Shown: positions 8,629-17,416 of the stretch, piece after piece
Layout of the letters: every line of letters starts with the position of its first letter
Numbering within the stretch: the first letter of the stretch is position 1
DNA from: Paenibacillus faecis
Lineage (GTDB): Bacteria > Bacillota > Bacilli > Paenibacillales > Paenibacillaceae
Length of the DNA: 64,000 bases
Direction of reading: 5' to 3'
Assembly: GCF_008084145.1 (NCBI RefSeq)
Contig: NZ_VSDO01000002.1
Coordinates: 1,116,001 to 1,180,000, forward strand
Notes under the pieces: generated by a model
The model's database searches: none
Told to the model about the DNA's origin: nothing
The model's input: only the letters and a program-made list of their open reading frames with translations
Translations under genes and position numbers: made by a program

Positions 8629-9621
8629 ATGGGATTTCGCGTCATCAAAACGGCAATTGCCACACTAATCGCTATCATCGTCGCGGATTTGGCCGGAGTG
8701 GAGGGGGCGTTGTCCGCCGGGCTATTGGCCATCCTGGGGGTGGATGTCACCCGGAAGCGGAGCATCGCCACCGTAAGTTCCCGTTTTTTTGCGTCGATTC
8801 TCGGACTGCTGTTGGCTTTCGGACTTTTTTATATTTTCGGATTCCATATCTGGGTGCTTGTCGTCTACATTCTGATCGCATTCCCGCTGATTACGAGGGC
8901 CCATTTTAAAGAAGGCATCGTCACCAGTTCCGTTGTCGTCTTCCGCGTTTTCGGCGGAGAGGAATTGAGCGCTCATGTCATGCTGACCCAAATCGAACTG
9001 CTTGTGATCGGACTTGGAGCGGCCATGGTGGTCAATCTGGCTTATATGCCCAAAGCGGAGGACAAGCTGATCGAAATCCGCAGGCAGGTCGACGGGCTGT
9101 TTTCGGTGATCTTCCGTCATCTAGCCCAGTCTTTGCGCGATCCCTATCATCTTTGGGACGGGAAGGAAATCATCGAAGCGGGCCAACGGATCGATGAAGG
9201 TCTGGCGTCCGCCAAGCGGGCCCTTGAGAATCAATTGATTTCCGCGAGCGACGCGTGGTCCGTATATTTTTATATGCGCAAGGAGCAGCTTGGCCGAATC
9301 GAAAGCATGCTGGAGCTGGTTTCCTTTGTGTATCAGCGGATGCCCCAAGGAGAAATAACCGCCTTATTGTTCGATCGGCTGAGCCAGGACGTGTTGACCG
9401 AGGAATATACGGGACAAACGGAGCTTATGCTTGCGGAACTGGAGAAGGAATTCAGACGGATGGAGCTGCCGTCGACCCGTGAAGAATTCGAGATCCGATC
9501 CGCGATCCTGCAACTTTGCCGGGAACTGGCGTATTATTTGAATATCGCCAAGAAGGATAAAGCCCCCGCATCGCTCAAATCTTCGGGAAAAGGGAGCGGG
9601 GGATTGGCCGGGGAGAAATAA
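8629..9621 (+). CDS. YqjA-like aromatic acid exporter family membrane protein
   Basis: An integral membrane protein of the aromatic-acid-exporter-like family (ArAE_1), close in layout to B. subtilis YqjA. The N-terminal 145 residues hold four to five hydrophobic segments; the C-terminal 180 residues are hydrophilic, helical and rich in Glu, Arg and Lys, as in this family. 330 residues is the usual length. The ATG at 8629 follows AGGGTGG. The family was named by similarity to efflux proteins; transport by this Firmicute branch is not established, so substrate and direction are unknown. It stands alone with its own terminator. Confidence 0.85.
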   Translation: MGFRVIKTAIATLIAIIVADLAGVEGALSAGLLAILGVDVTRKRSIATVSSRFFASILGLLLAFGLFYIFGFHIWVLVVYILIAFPLITRAHFKEGIVTSSVVVFRVFGGEELSAHVMLTQIELLVIGLGAAMVVNLAYMPKAEDKLIEIRRQVDGLFSVIFRHLAQSLRDPYHLWDGKEIIEAGQRIDEGLASAKRALENQLISASDAWSVYFYMRKEQLGRIESMLELVSFVYQRMPQGEITALLFDRLSQDVLTEEYTGQTELMLAELEKEFRRMELPSTREEFEIRSAILQLCRELAYYLNIAKKDKAPASLKSSGKGSGGLAGEK

Positions 9622-9671
9622 AAGAACAGGGGCGAAAATATGGAAGTTGCGCCAAATAAATAGTAAAAGAA

Positions 9672-9700
9672 GGAGCCCGGGGAAAGAGCCGGGCTTCTTT
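9672..9700 (+). terminator. Terminator after the YqjA-like gene
   Basis: An AGCCCGG/CCGGGCT stem with an 8-base loop, followed by TCTTT. It separates the YqjA-like gene from cotE. Confidence 0.8.
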
Positions 9701-9787
9701 CACATATTTATTTCTCTTGGGCTATTCAACATTCGCCCAGTTCCTGCATACATATGTAGTGAATGATGTATGGAGGAGGTTTCAATC

Positions 9788-10333
9788 ATGTCATTGAAAT
9801 ATCAAAGTAGAGAGATCATCACGAAAGCGATCTGCGGAAAAGGTCGTAAGTTCTCTACCGTAACACATACCGTGACTCCGCCACACAAACCGACGAGCAT
9901 ACTGGGGGCGTGGATTATCAACCACCAGTACGAAGCCGTCGCGGCGGGAGACGGAATTGAAGTTATTGGTACTTACGATATCAACATCTGGTACTCCTAT
10001 GACAGAAATTCGCAGACCGAGGTTGCCAAGGAGACCGTGTCGTACGTGGAAAATGTGCCGCTCAGTTACCTGGATTCCAGACATCGGGCTTCAACAGTGG
10101 AGGTTACCGCGGAGGCAACGCAGGAACCGAGCACTGTTGAAGCCAGCGTATCGGGAGACGGGCGGGTGGCGATTCGCGTCGAGCGGGAATTCGCCGTCGA
10201 GCTTGTGGCCGAAACGAAGCTGAACGTTCTTGTCGTACCTGGCGGTGTGGACGGGGACAAAGATTACGATTTTGGATCCGAGCTCGGGGATTACGAAGAT
10301 CTGGATCCGGACCTCCTCGACGACGAATTGTAA
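9788..10333 (+). CDS. cotE: CotE, outer spore coat morphogenetic protein
   Basis: CotE directs assembly of the outer spore coat: it sits at the border of inner and outer coat in the mother cell and recruits other coat proteins. The 181-residue length equals that of B. subtilis CotE. It begins MSLKYQSREIITKA and ends in the very acidic tail typical of the family (YEDLDPDLLDDEL). The ATG at 9788 follows GGAGGAGG by 7 bases; the longer frame from 9770 overlaps that site. Location just upstream of mutS-mutL is as in Bacillus, here with one gene inserted between. A sporulation sigma-factor promoter is expected from the family, but I could not settle on one (CATACATA at 9747 is a weak candidate -10 for sigma-E). 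Confidence 0.96.
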   Translation: MSLKYQSREIITKAICGKGRKFSTVTHTVTPPHKPTSILGAWIINHQYEAVAAGDGIEVIGTYDINIWYSYDRNSQTEVAKETVSYVENVPLSYLDSRHRASTVEVTAEATQEPSTVEASVSGDGRVAIRVEREFAVELVAETKLNVLVVPGGVDGDKDYDFGSELGDYEDLDPDLLDDEL

Positions 10334-10411
10334 GAGGCTGTGGCTGTTTTAATCTTCCCGGCAATTTGAATATGCAGTTATGGTCTACTATATGCGGCAG
10401 GGGCGTCGTCG

Positions 10412-10444
10412 TCGAGGGCGGCTGCCCTCTTTTTGTTTTTTTTT
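10412..10444 (+). terminator. Terminator of cotE
   Basis: GAGGGC, a 4-base loop, GCCCTC, then a T-rich run of about 15 bases. It lies 80 bases after cotE and before the amidoligase gene, so those two are likely separate transcription units. Confidence 0.85.
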
Positions 10445-10523
10445 GAGCGGGGTCCTTTGGGGCCTTATTTTGAGACGCAACCATTCTTTAAAAAGTAGTG
10501 CCGAGAAAAAAAGGGGCCGTGGT

Positions 10524-11945
10524 ATGAAAACGAGGCATATGTTGAGAATCAAGTCGGCTAGCGGCGACTTCAGCCGCAAATTAACGCGCGCGTTATTGGA
10601 ACAAGGCGGGGTCAATAAACTGCACAGGAAATCCAAAGCGGAGCTGCTATACGGGCCGCCGGAGAAGCCAGGCTTCCATCGTCCGGCAGAGGTGGAGGAA
10701 TGGGAGCTGAATAGCGAGGCGGTTCGCTTCGCCTCGATCCCGCGGGACCGCGTCGAGGCCGCTTTGCGTTCGGCCGGGCTGCCGGCGGAATTCGCCGGGC
10801 ACAAGGAACAAACCGGCGCGAGAAACGGTTTCGTGCGGCGCTATGCCGTCGCCGTGTTCAACCTGCGGGCTCTGACCGCGGTTCCGGTTCAGGCGCCGGG
10901 CACCATGCCTCTGCCGGGAGCCGGGGGGCAGCCGGATCCGGCTTCACCGCTATGGAGACGCCTGGAGAAGACGGCCGTCCGGGCTCTTTATACCTTTGGT
11001 CTCGATTTCGGGGAAGCGGTGATCCGGGCCGGGGAGGAAGGGTGCTATACGATAGAGAACTTGAACCCCTCGCCGACCTGTGGGGGGACAAGAGCCGTGG
11101 CTCTTTTCGCCGAAGCGATGGCCGGGCTGCTCCGGGAGCTGGAGGAGGCGGACGAGCGCATCTCCGAGCGTTTGATCGGGATGGATCCGGAGTTTTTGCT
11201 CTATAACGGCAAAACCAAAAAAGTGGTGCAGGCCTCCCGTTACCTGGGGCGGCAAGGCATCGCGGGCTGCGATATCCTCCGCTACCGGGGCCGGCGGCTC
11301 TTCCCGGTCGCCGAGCTGCGTCCCGAGCCGGGAAGGGAACCGCGGGACGCCGCCCGCGAGCTGCTGCGCGCCTTCCGTGCGGCGAAGTCCGCCATCACCG
11401 ACGGCGAGCTGCTTTGGCTGGCCGGGGGGATGCCGCAGCGCGGCTTTCCCCTGGGCGGTCATCTGCATTTCAGCGGAGTCCCGCTGACCGGAGAACTCCT
11501 GCGCACGCTCGACAACTATCTCGCGCTGCCGACGGCGCTGCTCGAGGACAGCCGAAGTGCGGGGCGTCGCCCACAGTACGGTTTTTTGGGCGATTTCCGC
11601 CGAAAGGATTACGGCGGTTTCGAGTACCGCACGCTGCCCAGTTTTTTGATTTCGCCGCTGGTGGCGAAGGGCGTGCTCGGGCTGGCGGGCCTGATCCTCA
11701 AAGACTACCGGTTGCTGCGGAGACGGCCGCTGCATGAGGTGGCAGTACGAGAGGCGTTCTATCATGCGCGCAAGGAAGCGCTTCGCAAAGTGTGGCCCGA
11801 GCTTGCGAAAGATATCGCCGCGTCACCCGGGTATCCGGAGTACGCGGAATATATCGCCCCTTTTCTCGAGGCCGTCCGGTCCGGCAGGGTCTGGGACGAA
11901 TCCGCGGATATCCGCCGGCCGTGGAAACTGCAAACCGACTCGTAA
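10524..11945 (+). CDS. Putative amidoligase, phiEco32-like COOH-NH2 ligase type 2
   Basis: A 473-residue protein of the ATP-grasp-like/glutamine-synthetase-fold COOH-NH2 ligase group first defined in phage phiEco32. Family members are predicted to form amide or peptide bonds between a carboxylate and an amine. The marker motifs are visible: GMDPEFLLYN at about residue 218 and GGHLHFSG at about 311, the latter a metal/ATP-binding signature. The N-terminal 190 residues do not match a fold I recognise. The ATG at 10524 follows AAAAAGGGG; frames reaching further upstream run through the cotE terminator. Its position between cotE and mutS suggests, but does not show, a role in spore-surface modification. 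Confidence 0.75.
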   Translation: MKTRHMLRIKSASGDFSRKLTRALLEQGGVNKLHRKSKAELLYGPPEKPGFHRPAEVEEWELNSEAVRFASIPRDRVEAALRSAGLPAEFAGHKEQTGARNGFVRRYAVAVFNLRALTAVPVQAPGTMPLPGAGGQPDPASPLWRRLEKTAVRALYTFGLDFGEAVIRAGEEGCYTIENLNPSPTCGGTRAVALFAEAMAGLLRELEEADERISERLIGMDPEFLLYNGKTKKVVQASRYLGRQGIAGCDILRYRGRRLFPVAELRPEPGREPRDAARELLRAFRAAKSAITDGELLWLAGGMPQRGFPLGGHLHFSGVPLTGELLRTLDNYLALPTALLEDSRSAGRRPQYGFLGDFRRKDYGGFEYRTLPSFLISPLVAKGVLGLAGLILKDYRLLRRRPLHEVAVREAFYHARKEALRKVWPELAKDIAASPGYPEYAEYIAPFLEAVRSGRVWDESADIRRPWKLQTDS

Positions 11946-11960
11946 GCCTTCCTCCCTTTC

Positions 11961-11969
11961 TGGTATAAT
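11961..11969 (+). promoter_or_regulatory. Extended -10 promoter element before mutS
   Basis: TGGTATAAT is an extended -10 (TGn plus perfect TATAAT), 34 bases before the mutS ATG. No convincing -35 is visible at the right distance, which fits extended -10 promoters. Confidence 0.55.
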
Positions 11970-12002
11970 AGAAATCTATGAAAGGAAATTTGGAGGGTGC
12001 TC

Positions 12003-14765
12003 ATGGCTACTTATACGCCGATGATTCAACAATATTTGAGTGTCAAAGCCCAGGCGCAGGACGCTTTTCTGTTCTTTCGGCTGGGGGATTTTTATGAGAT
12101 GTTCTTTGACGACGCGCTGCTCGCTTCCAAGGAACTGGAAATCACGTTGACCGGCCGCGAAGGCGGCGTGGAGGAGAAAATTCCGATGTGCGGCGTGCCG
12201 TACCATTCGGCGGAGAACTACATACACCGTCTCATCGAAAAGGGCTACAAGGTCGCCATCTGCGAGCAGGTGGAGGACCCCGCCGCCGCCAAGGGCGTCG
12301 TCCGGCGGGAAATCGTACGCGTGGTCACGCCGGGTACGGTGATGGAAGGGAAGACCGTCGGCGAACGCGCCAACAACTATCTGATGTGCGTCACGGAACG
12401 GGACGGCCTGATGGCGGTGGCGTCCTGCGATCTTTCGACCGGCGAGCTGTACGTGACGTCGGCCCCGGCGAGCAAGGAATGGCTGCGCGATGAGGTGGGG
12501 ATCTACGATCCTTCCGAAGTGATCGGAGATGAGGCGCTGCTGGACTGGATCCGCGAGCAGGCGGCTCCGCTCGGCAAGGCGATCGTGTTTACCCCTTGGG
12601 ACAAGGGGAAAGATGAAGCCGGCCGCCAGCAGTTCGGCGAAGCCGCCTGGATCCGGCTGGAGAGCGAGCGCCGGGAATGCATCGCGCTGCTCGTCGGTTA
12701 TCTGGCCGAAACGCAGAAACGTTCGCTCGGCCAGCTGACGAAAATTTCCGCCTACGAACCCGAGCAGTATATGATCTTGGACCCGTTCACCCGCCGCAAC
12801 CTGGAATTGGTGGAAACGGTAAGGGAACGTTCGAAGAAAGGCTCGCTGCTCTGGCTGCTCGACCGGACGGAAACGTCGATGGGAGCGCGGCTGCTGCGGC
12901 GCTGGATCGACAAGCCGCTGTTGCAGCGCAGCCGGATCGAAGAGCGGCTGGAGGCGGTGGATGCCCTGTATAACGGGTTTATCCTGCGGGAAGACCTGCG
13001 CCAGTCGCTGCTGGAAATTTACGATCTGGAGCGGCTCACCGGCCGGATCGCCTTCGGCAGCGCCAACGGGCGCGATTTGATCGCGTTGAAAGCATCGCTG
13101 CGGCAGGTTCCGGCGATCAAAGAGCTTTGCGCGGCATCCCCATCCTCTACGCTCCGGGCCATCGCGGCGGATATGGACGATTGCGGCGATTTGGCCCAAT
13201 TGATCGAAACGGCGATTGCGGACGAACCGCCGGTGTCGGTCCGGGACGGCGGAGTCATTAAGGGCGGTTTCCATGCCCGGCTGGACGAGCTGCGCCTGGC
13301 CGGCACGAACGGCAAGCGCTGGATTGCGGAGCTGGAGGCGGCGGAACGTCAGGCGACCGGCATCAAATCGCTGAAAATCGGCTACAACAAGGTGTTCGGC
13401 TACTATATCGAAGTGACGAAGTCCAACCTGTCGGCGCTGCCGGAAGGACGCTACGAACGGAAACAGACGCTGGCCAACGCCGAGCGGTTCGTAACGCCGG
13501 AACTGAAAGAGAAGGAAACGCTCATCCTGGAGGCCGAGGAACAGATGGCCGATCTCGAGTACCGGTTGTTTAACGAGATCCGTGAACAGATCGCCGCGGA
13601 GATCGAACGGCTGCAGCGTCTCGCCGAAAAGATCGCCGAGATCGATGTCCTCCGTTCCTTGGCGGTGGTCGCCTCCGAGGGCGGGTTTGTCAAACCCGTG
13701 CTTACCGACGGCTATAATCTCGTCGTGGAGCAGGGGCGCCATCCGGTGGTCGAATCCGTGATGAAGGATACGGCTTTCATTTCGAACGGCACGGAGCTGA
13801 AAAGAGAAGAGGCCAGCATCCTGCTCATTACCGGCCCGAACATGGCGGGCAAGAGCACATATATGCGGCAGGTTGCGCTCATTTCCATATTGGCGCAAAT
13901 CGGCAGCTTCGTTCCGGCCGCCCGGGCGGAGATACCGCTGGTGGACCGGATCTTTACGCGAATCGGGGCGGCGGACGATCTGATCGGCGGACAGAGCACC
14001 TTTATGGTGGAAATGGCCGATATCCAAGTCATGACCGAAAAAGCGACCTCCCGCAGTCTGATCATTATCGACGAACTGGGCCGCGGGACTTCGACCAGCG
14101 AGGGAATGGCGATCGCGCAGGCCGTGATCGAGTACGTGCACGATCATATCGGCTGCAAGGCGCTCGTATCGACGCATTTCCACGAACTCGCGCACCTGGA
14201 GAACAGTTTGTCCGGCCTGCGCAATTATCGCATGGCCGTCCAGGAAAGCGGGGACAAGGTGCATTTTCTCCGGAAGCTCGTTCCGGGTGCGGCCGACACG
14301 AGCTACGGCATTTACTGCGCCCGGCTCGCGGGGCTGCCGGGCGGAATCATCGAGCGGGCTTACGGCTTGCTTCAAGGCTTTGAGCAAGCCGCCGCCGCCG
14401 TGACCGCGGGAAGCCTCGACGAGGTGCAAGCAGCGGCCGCCGCTGCAGGGGAGACCGTGGGGAACGTGGCGACGGTCCAAGCCGCGGAGGCGCAGAGTGA
14501 GGCGGTTCGACGCGTTGCGGAGGAGGCGCAGGCTCGAGCGGAGCAAGTCGGCGGTGATCTAGCGGAGAAATCCGAGGCCGGTGTCGTGCAGCTGTCGATT
14601 TTTGACGACGAGCCCCCGGCGAAAAAGCCGAAACCGGCTGCGGCGGAGGATGCCGGAATGCGTCAGATCGTGAATATGGTCAAGAATGCCGACCTGATGA
14701 ACATGACGCCGCTCGAAGCGATGCAACTGGTGAATGAACTCAAGCAAAAGGCCAAGCATTTGTAA
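12003..14765 (+). CDS. mutS: DNA mismatch repair protein MutS
   Basis: MutS recognises base mismatches and small loops in DNA and starts repair with MutL. 920 residues against about 860 in Bacillus; the excess is an Ala/Glu-rich linker near the C-terminus (about 795-855). Seen: N-terminal mismatch-binding domain with FFRLGDFYEMF (the Phe-x-Glu wedge), Walker A TGPNMAGKST at about 611, Walker B IIIDELGRGTST, and the sliding-clamp-binding peptide QLSIF at about 863. The C-terminal helix-loop-helix (NMTPLEAMQLVNELK) is intact. The ATG at 12003 follows GGAGG by 6 bases. It is separated from mutL by a 590-base repeat-filled gap. Confidence 0.98.
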   Translation: MATYTPMIQQYLSVKAQAQDAFLFFRLGDFYEMFFDDALLASKELEITLTGREGGVEEKIPMCGVPYHSAENYIHRLIEKGYKVAICEQVEDPAAAKGVVRREIVRVVTPGTVMEGKTVGERANNYLMCVTERDGLMAVASCDLSTGELYVTSAPASKEWLRDEVGIYDPSEVIGDEALLDWIREQAAPLGKAIVFTPWDKGKDEAGRQQFGEAAWIRLESERRECIALLVGYLAETQKRSLGQLTKISAYEPEQYMILDPFTRRNLELVETVRERSKKGSLLWLLDRTETSMGARLLRRWIDKPLLQRSRIEERLEAVDALYNGFILREDLRQSLLEIYDLERLTGRIAFGSANGRDLIALKASLRQVPAIKELCAASPSSTLRAIAADMDDCGDLAQLIETAIADEPPVSVRDGGVIKGGFHARLDELRLAGTNGKRWIAELEAAERQATGIKSLKIGYNKVFGYYIEVTKSNLSALPEGRYERKQTLANAERFVTPELKEKETLILEAEEQMADLEYRLFNEIREQIAAEIERLQRLAEKIAEIDVLRSLAVVASEGGFVKPVLTDGYNLVVEQGRHPVVESVMKDTAFISNGTELKREEASILLITGPNMAGKSTYMRQVALISILAQIGSFVPAARAEIPLVDRIFTRIGAADDLIGGQSTFMVEMADIQVMTEKATSRSLIIIDELGRGTSTSEGMAIAQAVIEYVHDHIGCKALVSTHFHELAHLENSLSGLRNYRMAVQESGDKVHFLRKLVPGAADTSYGIYCARLAGLPGGIIERAYGLLQGFEQAAAAVTAGSLDEVQAAAAAAGETVGNVATVQAAEAQSEAVRRVAEEAQARAEQVGGDLAEKSEAGVVQLSIFDDEPPAKKPKPAAAEDAGMRQIVNMVKNADLMNMTPLEAMQLVNELKQKAKHL

Positions 14766-14789
14766 CGAGTGCGGGCTGTCTATGCTAAG

Positions 14790-14970
14790 GGAAATAATAG
14801 CCGCTATTTCGTATCAAGGAACCTTTTTAAAAAGGTAACGGAAATCATAGCTGCTATTACGTAAAAACCGCCAGCTATGGTGTGTGAAAATCCAAAATAG
14901 GCGCTATGGCGTCTGTTAGAGAACGGATGAGGATTTTTTTCATGAAATAGCGGCTGCTGCGTCCGTTAAA
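14790..14970 (+). repeat. Degenerate tandem repeat, four units, period about 51 bp
   Basis: Four related units starting at about 14790, 14840, 14892 and 14943 share a core resembling GAAATAATAGCCGCTATT followed by CGT. The core is partly self-complementary (ATAGC-GCTAT). Between units 1 and 2 lies a perfect 16-base palindrome, ACCTTTTTAAAAAGGT (14821-14836). No protein is encoded. It fills the first part of the mutS-mutL gap, next to dispersed repeat copy A. Confidence 0.6.
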
Positions 14971-15051
14971 AAGTCTAGTGCCCCTCCAGACATCGTAAAT
15001 AGGAGAAAAATCGTATTGAACCCGTGAAGATCAAGGGGCCTGGCGCATTTT

Positions 15052-15287
15052 CCGACCCTTCCAACACCAAAAAGATGCAAATCTGCAGGTTTTTTAGGCT
15101 GGTCACCAGGGGGATTCGAAAAAAGATGCAAAATTGCAGGAATTTCTGACGATTTTGAAGAACCGAGTCGATTTCGCCGAAAATTGCTGCAGATCTGCAG
15201 GTATTTTGAAATTATTGTTCCATCCAGGAAAAAAACATGCACATATGCAGGAATTTTATGTTATCAAGGATGTCTGATGGGGCACTA
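15052..15287 (+). repeat. Dispersed repeat, copy A
   Basis: About 235 bases matching copies at 29429-29668 (inverted) and 59775-60010. Four 12-base cores of the form TGCA-N4-TGCA lie at 15076, 15127, 15188 and 15238, giving spacings of 51, 61 and 50, the same in all copies. Cores are flanked by AAAAGA on one side and GG-(T/A)-ATTTT on the other. The right end carries GATGTCTGATGGGGCACT, and an inverted near-copy of this lies at 14977-14994, so copy A may have imperfect terminal inverted repeats about 310 bases apart. Confidence 0.85.
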
Positions 15288-15359
15288 AAAGTGCATCCCG
15301 TTAATCGGGAGCGATAAATATCGGGTAAATCGAGCAGCAGCGCAAGGGAGGGACGAGCT

Positions 15360-17399
15360 GTGGCAAAAATCACTATACTGGACGAGCATATCGCGAACCA
15401 GATCGCTGCGGGGGAAGTGGTCGAACGTCCGTCATCGGTCGTCAAGGAGTTGGTGGAGAACGCGGTGGACGCCGGCGCGAGCAAAATAGAGGTGCAGGTC
15501 GAAGAAGGGGGCCTTGAGCTGATCCGGGTCACGGATAACGGCTCGGGGATCGAGCCCGAGGACTGCGAAACCGCTTTTTACCGGCATGCCACGAGCAAGA
15601 TTACGGCCGGGCGGGATCTTTTTCAAATCCGCAGTCTGGGCTTCCGGGGAGAAGCCTTGCCGAGTATCGCCGCGGTCGCCAAGGTCCGGCTGGTTTCCTC
15701 CAGCAACGACAGCGGATTGGGCCGGGTGATCGCGATCGAGGGCGGAACGCTCAAAGAAAATGAGGATACGGCCGCTCCCCAGGGTACGGAAATCACGGTT
15801 CGGGAATTATTTTACAATACCCCGGCAAGGCTGAAGTATATGAAGACGATCCAGACGGAGCTCGGCCACGTCTCCGACGTGATGTACCGTCAGGCGCTGG
15901 CGCATCCGGAGATCGCCTTTTCGCTCAAGCACAACGGGAACACCCTGCTGCAAACCCAGGGCGGCGGGGATCTTTTGCAGGTTATCGCTTCCATTTACGG
16001 CATCAATACGTCGAAATCGATGATTCCGATCGCGGCCGAAAACCTGGATTACCGCATTTCCGGGTTCATCGGGCTGCCGGAGCTGACCCGCTCCAACCGG
16101 AGCGCGATGTCCACGATCGTCAATGGACGCTTCATCCGCAATCAAGGGCTGCATCAAGCGATTCTGCGGGCCTATCATACCCTGCTGCCGATCAACCGTT
16201 ATCCTTTGGTCGTCATTTCGCTGGATATGCACCCTTCCCTGGTCGATGTGAACGTGCACCCCGCCAAGCTCGAGGTACGTTTCAGCAAGGAAGCGGAGTT
16301 GAACGCGTTCGTGGAAGAGAGCATCCGCGCCGTGCTGTCCGAGCAAGTCCTTATCCCTCAGGTCGTCAAGCAGCAGCTCGGGAAGTCGGGCTCCGGCTCC
16401 GTGATCCAGGAGCAGTTTCACTTCCCGGCGGCCCGGCGGGAAGCGGCCGCAGCCCCGGCGGACGCCGGCGCAGGCAGCGCCGCCGGGGCCACGGCGAGCC
16501 CGGCGGCGAACGCGGCGAGCCCTGCCGCGCCCGAGGCGGGCTCGCGCAACGGCACGGGCGCCGGCGCGCCGCCGCAGCCGGGCGGTGCCTTCGCCGCGGG
16601 CGGCGCCTCCGCGCTGCGCGAGCAGGCGCCGGCCTACGGCAGCGCGGGCGCCGCACAAGCGCGCGCCGGCGCCACTGCGGCGCCGCCCGAGCCGCCGCGC
16701 CGGGTCCCGGACGCCGGCCAGCCCGGCGTCCGAGGCACCGCCCCGGCCGGCGGGCCTGCGGCCGCGGCGATGCCGGAGGCGCTCTACGGCGCTCCGGAAC
16801 ACGCGCCCGAGCTGCCGGCGTTTCCCGAGCTGTCCCTGATCGGACAGCATCACGGCACTTATCTGATCGCCCAGAATGAACAAGGGCTCTATCTAATCGA
16901 TCAGCACGCCGCCCATGAGCGGGTGAATTACGAATATTACTATGAGAAATTCGGCAATCCGGCCGACGCTTCGCAAGAACTGCTTCTTCCGATTACGCTG
17001 GAATTTACGCCTGCCGAAAGCGAGAAACTGAAGGAACGTCTCTCGTGGTTCGAGCGGGCGGGCGTGATTCTGGAGCATTTCGGAGGCGGAACGTTTCGGG
17101 TCGTCTCCTGTCCGTACTGGTTCCCGGGAGGAGAGGAAGCCGAAATCGTCCGGGAGATGGCGGAATGGGTGCTCAGTGAACGGGCCATCGATTTGGCCAA
17201 GCTGCGCGAGAAATCTTCCATCCTCGTCTCCTGTAAAGCTTCCATCAAGGCGAACCAGAAGCTGACGACCGAAGAGGCGGATACGCTGCTGCAGCGGCTG
17301 GCCGCCTGCAAGCAGCCGTACACCTGCCCGCACGGCCGGCCGATCATTGTATCCTTTTCCAATTATGATTTGGAAAAATTGTTTAAACGGGTGATGTGA
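15360..17399 (+). CDS. mutL: DNA mismatch repair protein MutL with GC-rich linker expansion
   Basis: MutL couples MutS mismatch recognition to strand incision. The N-terminal GHKL ATPase (1-330) shows NAVDAGA, DNGSGI, ATSKI and GFRGEAL. The C-terminal domain has the endonuclease metal motif DQHAAHERVNYE at about 513 and CPHGRP near the end, so it should be a nicking-type MutL as in other bacteria without MutH. Between them, residues about 355-480 form an Ala/Gly/Pro-rich linker from extremely GC-rich DNA (16430-16800), longer than in Bacillus. The GTG at 15360 follows GGGAGGGA. The stop overlaps the next frame. Confidence 0.97.
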   Translation: MAKITILDEHIANQIAAGEVVERPSSVVKELVENAVDAGASKIEVQVEEGGLELIRVTDNGSGIEPEDCETAFYRHATSKITAGRDLFQIRSLGFRGEALPSIAAVAKVRLVSSSNDSGLGRVIAIEGGTLKENEDTAAPQGTEITVRELFYNTPARLKYMKTIQTELGHVSDVMYRQALAHPEIAFSLKHNGNTLLQTQGGGDLLQVIASIYGINTSKSMIPIAAENLDYRISGFIGLPELTRSNRSAMSTIVNGRFIRNQGLHQAILRAYHTLLPINRYPLVVISLDMHPSLVDVNVHPAKLEVRFSKEAELNAFVEESIRAVLSEQVLIPQVVKQQLGKSGSGSVIQEQFHFPAARREAAAAPADAGAGSAAGATASPAANAASPAAPEAGSRNGTGAGAPPQPGGAFAAGGASALREQAPAYGSAGAAQARAGATAAPPEPPRRVPDAGQPGVRGTAPAGGPAAAAMPEALYGAPEHAPELPAFPELSLIGQHHGTYLIAQNEQGLYLIDQHAAHERVNYEYYYEKFGNPADASQELLLPITLEFTPAESEKLKERLSWFERAGVILEHFGGGTFRVVSCPYWFPGGEEAEIVREMAEWVLSERAIDLAKLREKSSILVSCKASIKANQKLTTEEADTLLQRLAACKQPYTCPHGRPIIVSFSNYDLEKLFKRVM

Positions 17400-17416
17400 A
17401 CGGAGGAACGAGAATT

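Noticed and set aside
9700-9787. Assignment of a sigma-E or sigma-K promoter to cotE
   Set aside because: CATACATA at 9747 resembles a sigma-E -10, but no matching -35 at 13-15 bases; too weak to list as a feature.
11976-14546. Long open frame on the minus strand opposite mutS
   Set aside because: High-GC antisense shadow: mutS on the plus strand has complete motifs, and the reverse frame has low-complexity Arg/His-rich content and no family signal.
14940-15242. 100-codon minus-strand frame with similar short frames at 29440 and 59878
   Set aside because: These frames come from the dispersed repeat itself; their similarity to each other follows from the DNA repeat, with no ribosome sites or codon pattern of a gene.
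14790-15287. Repeat-rich mutS-mutL gap as a CRISPR array
   Set aside because: Units are degenerate, spacers are not unique equal-length inserts, and no cas gene is present.
15807-16883. 358-codon Arg/Gly-rich frame opposite mutL
   Set aside because: Product of the GC-rich linker region read backwards; no domain signal.
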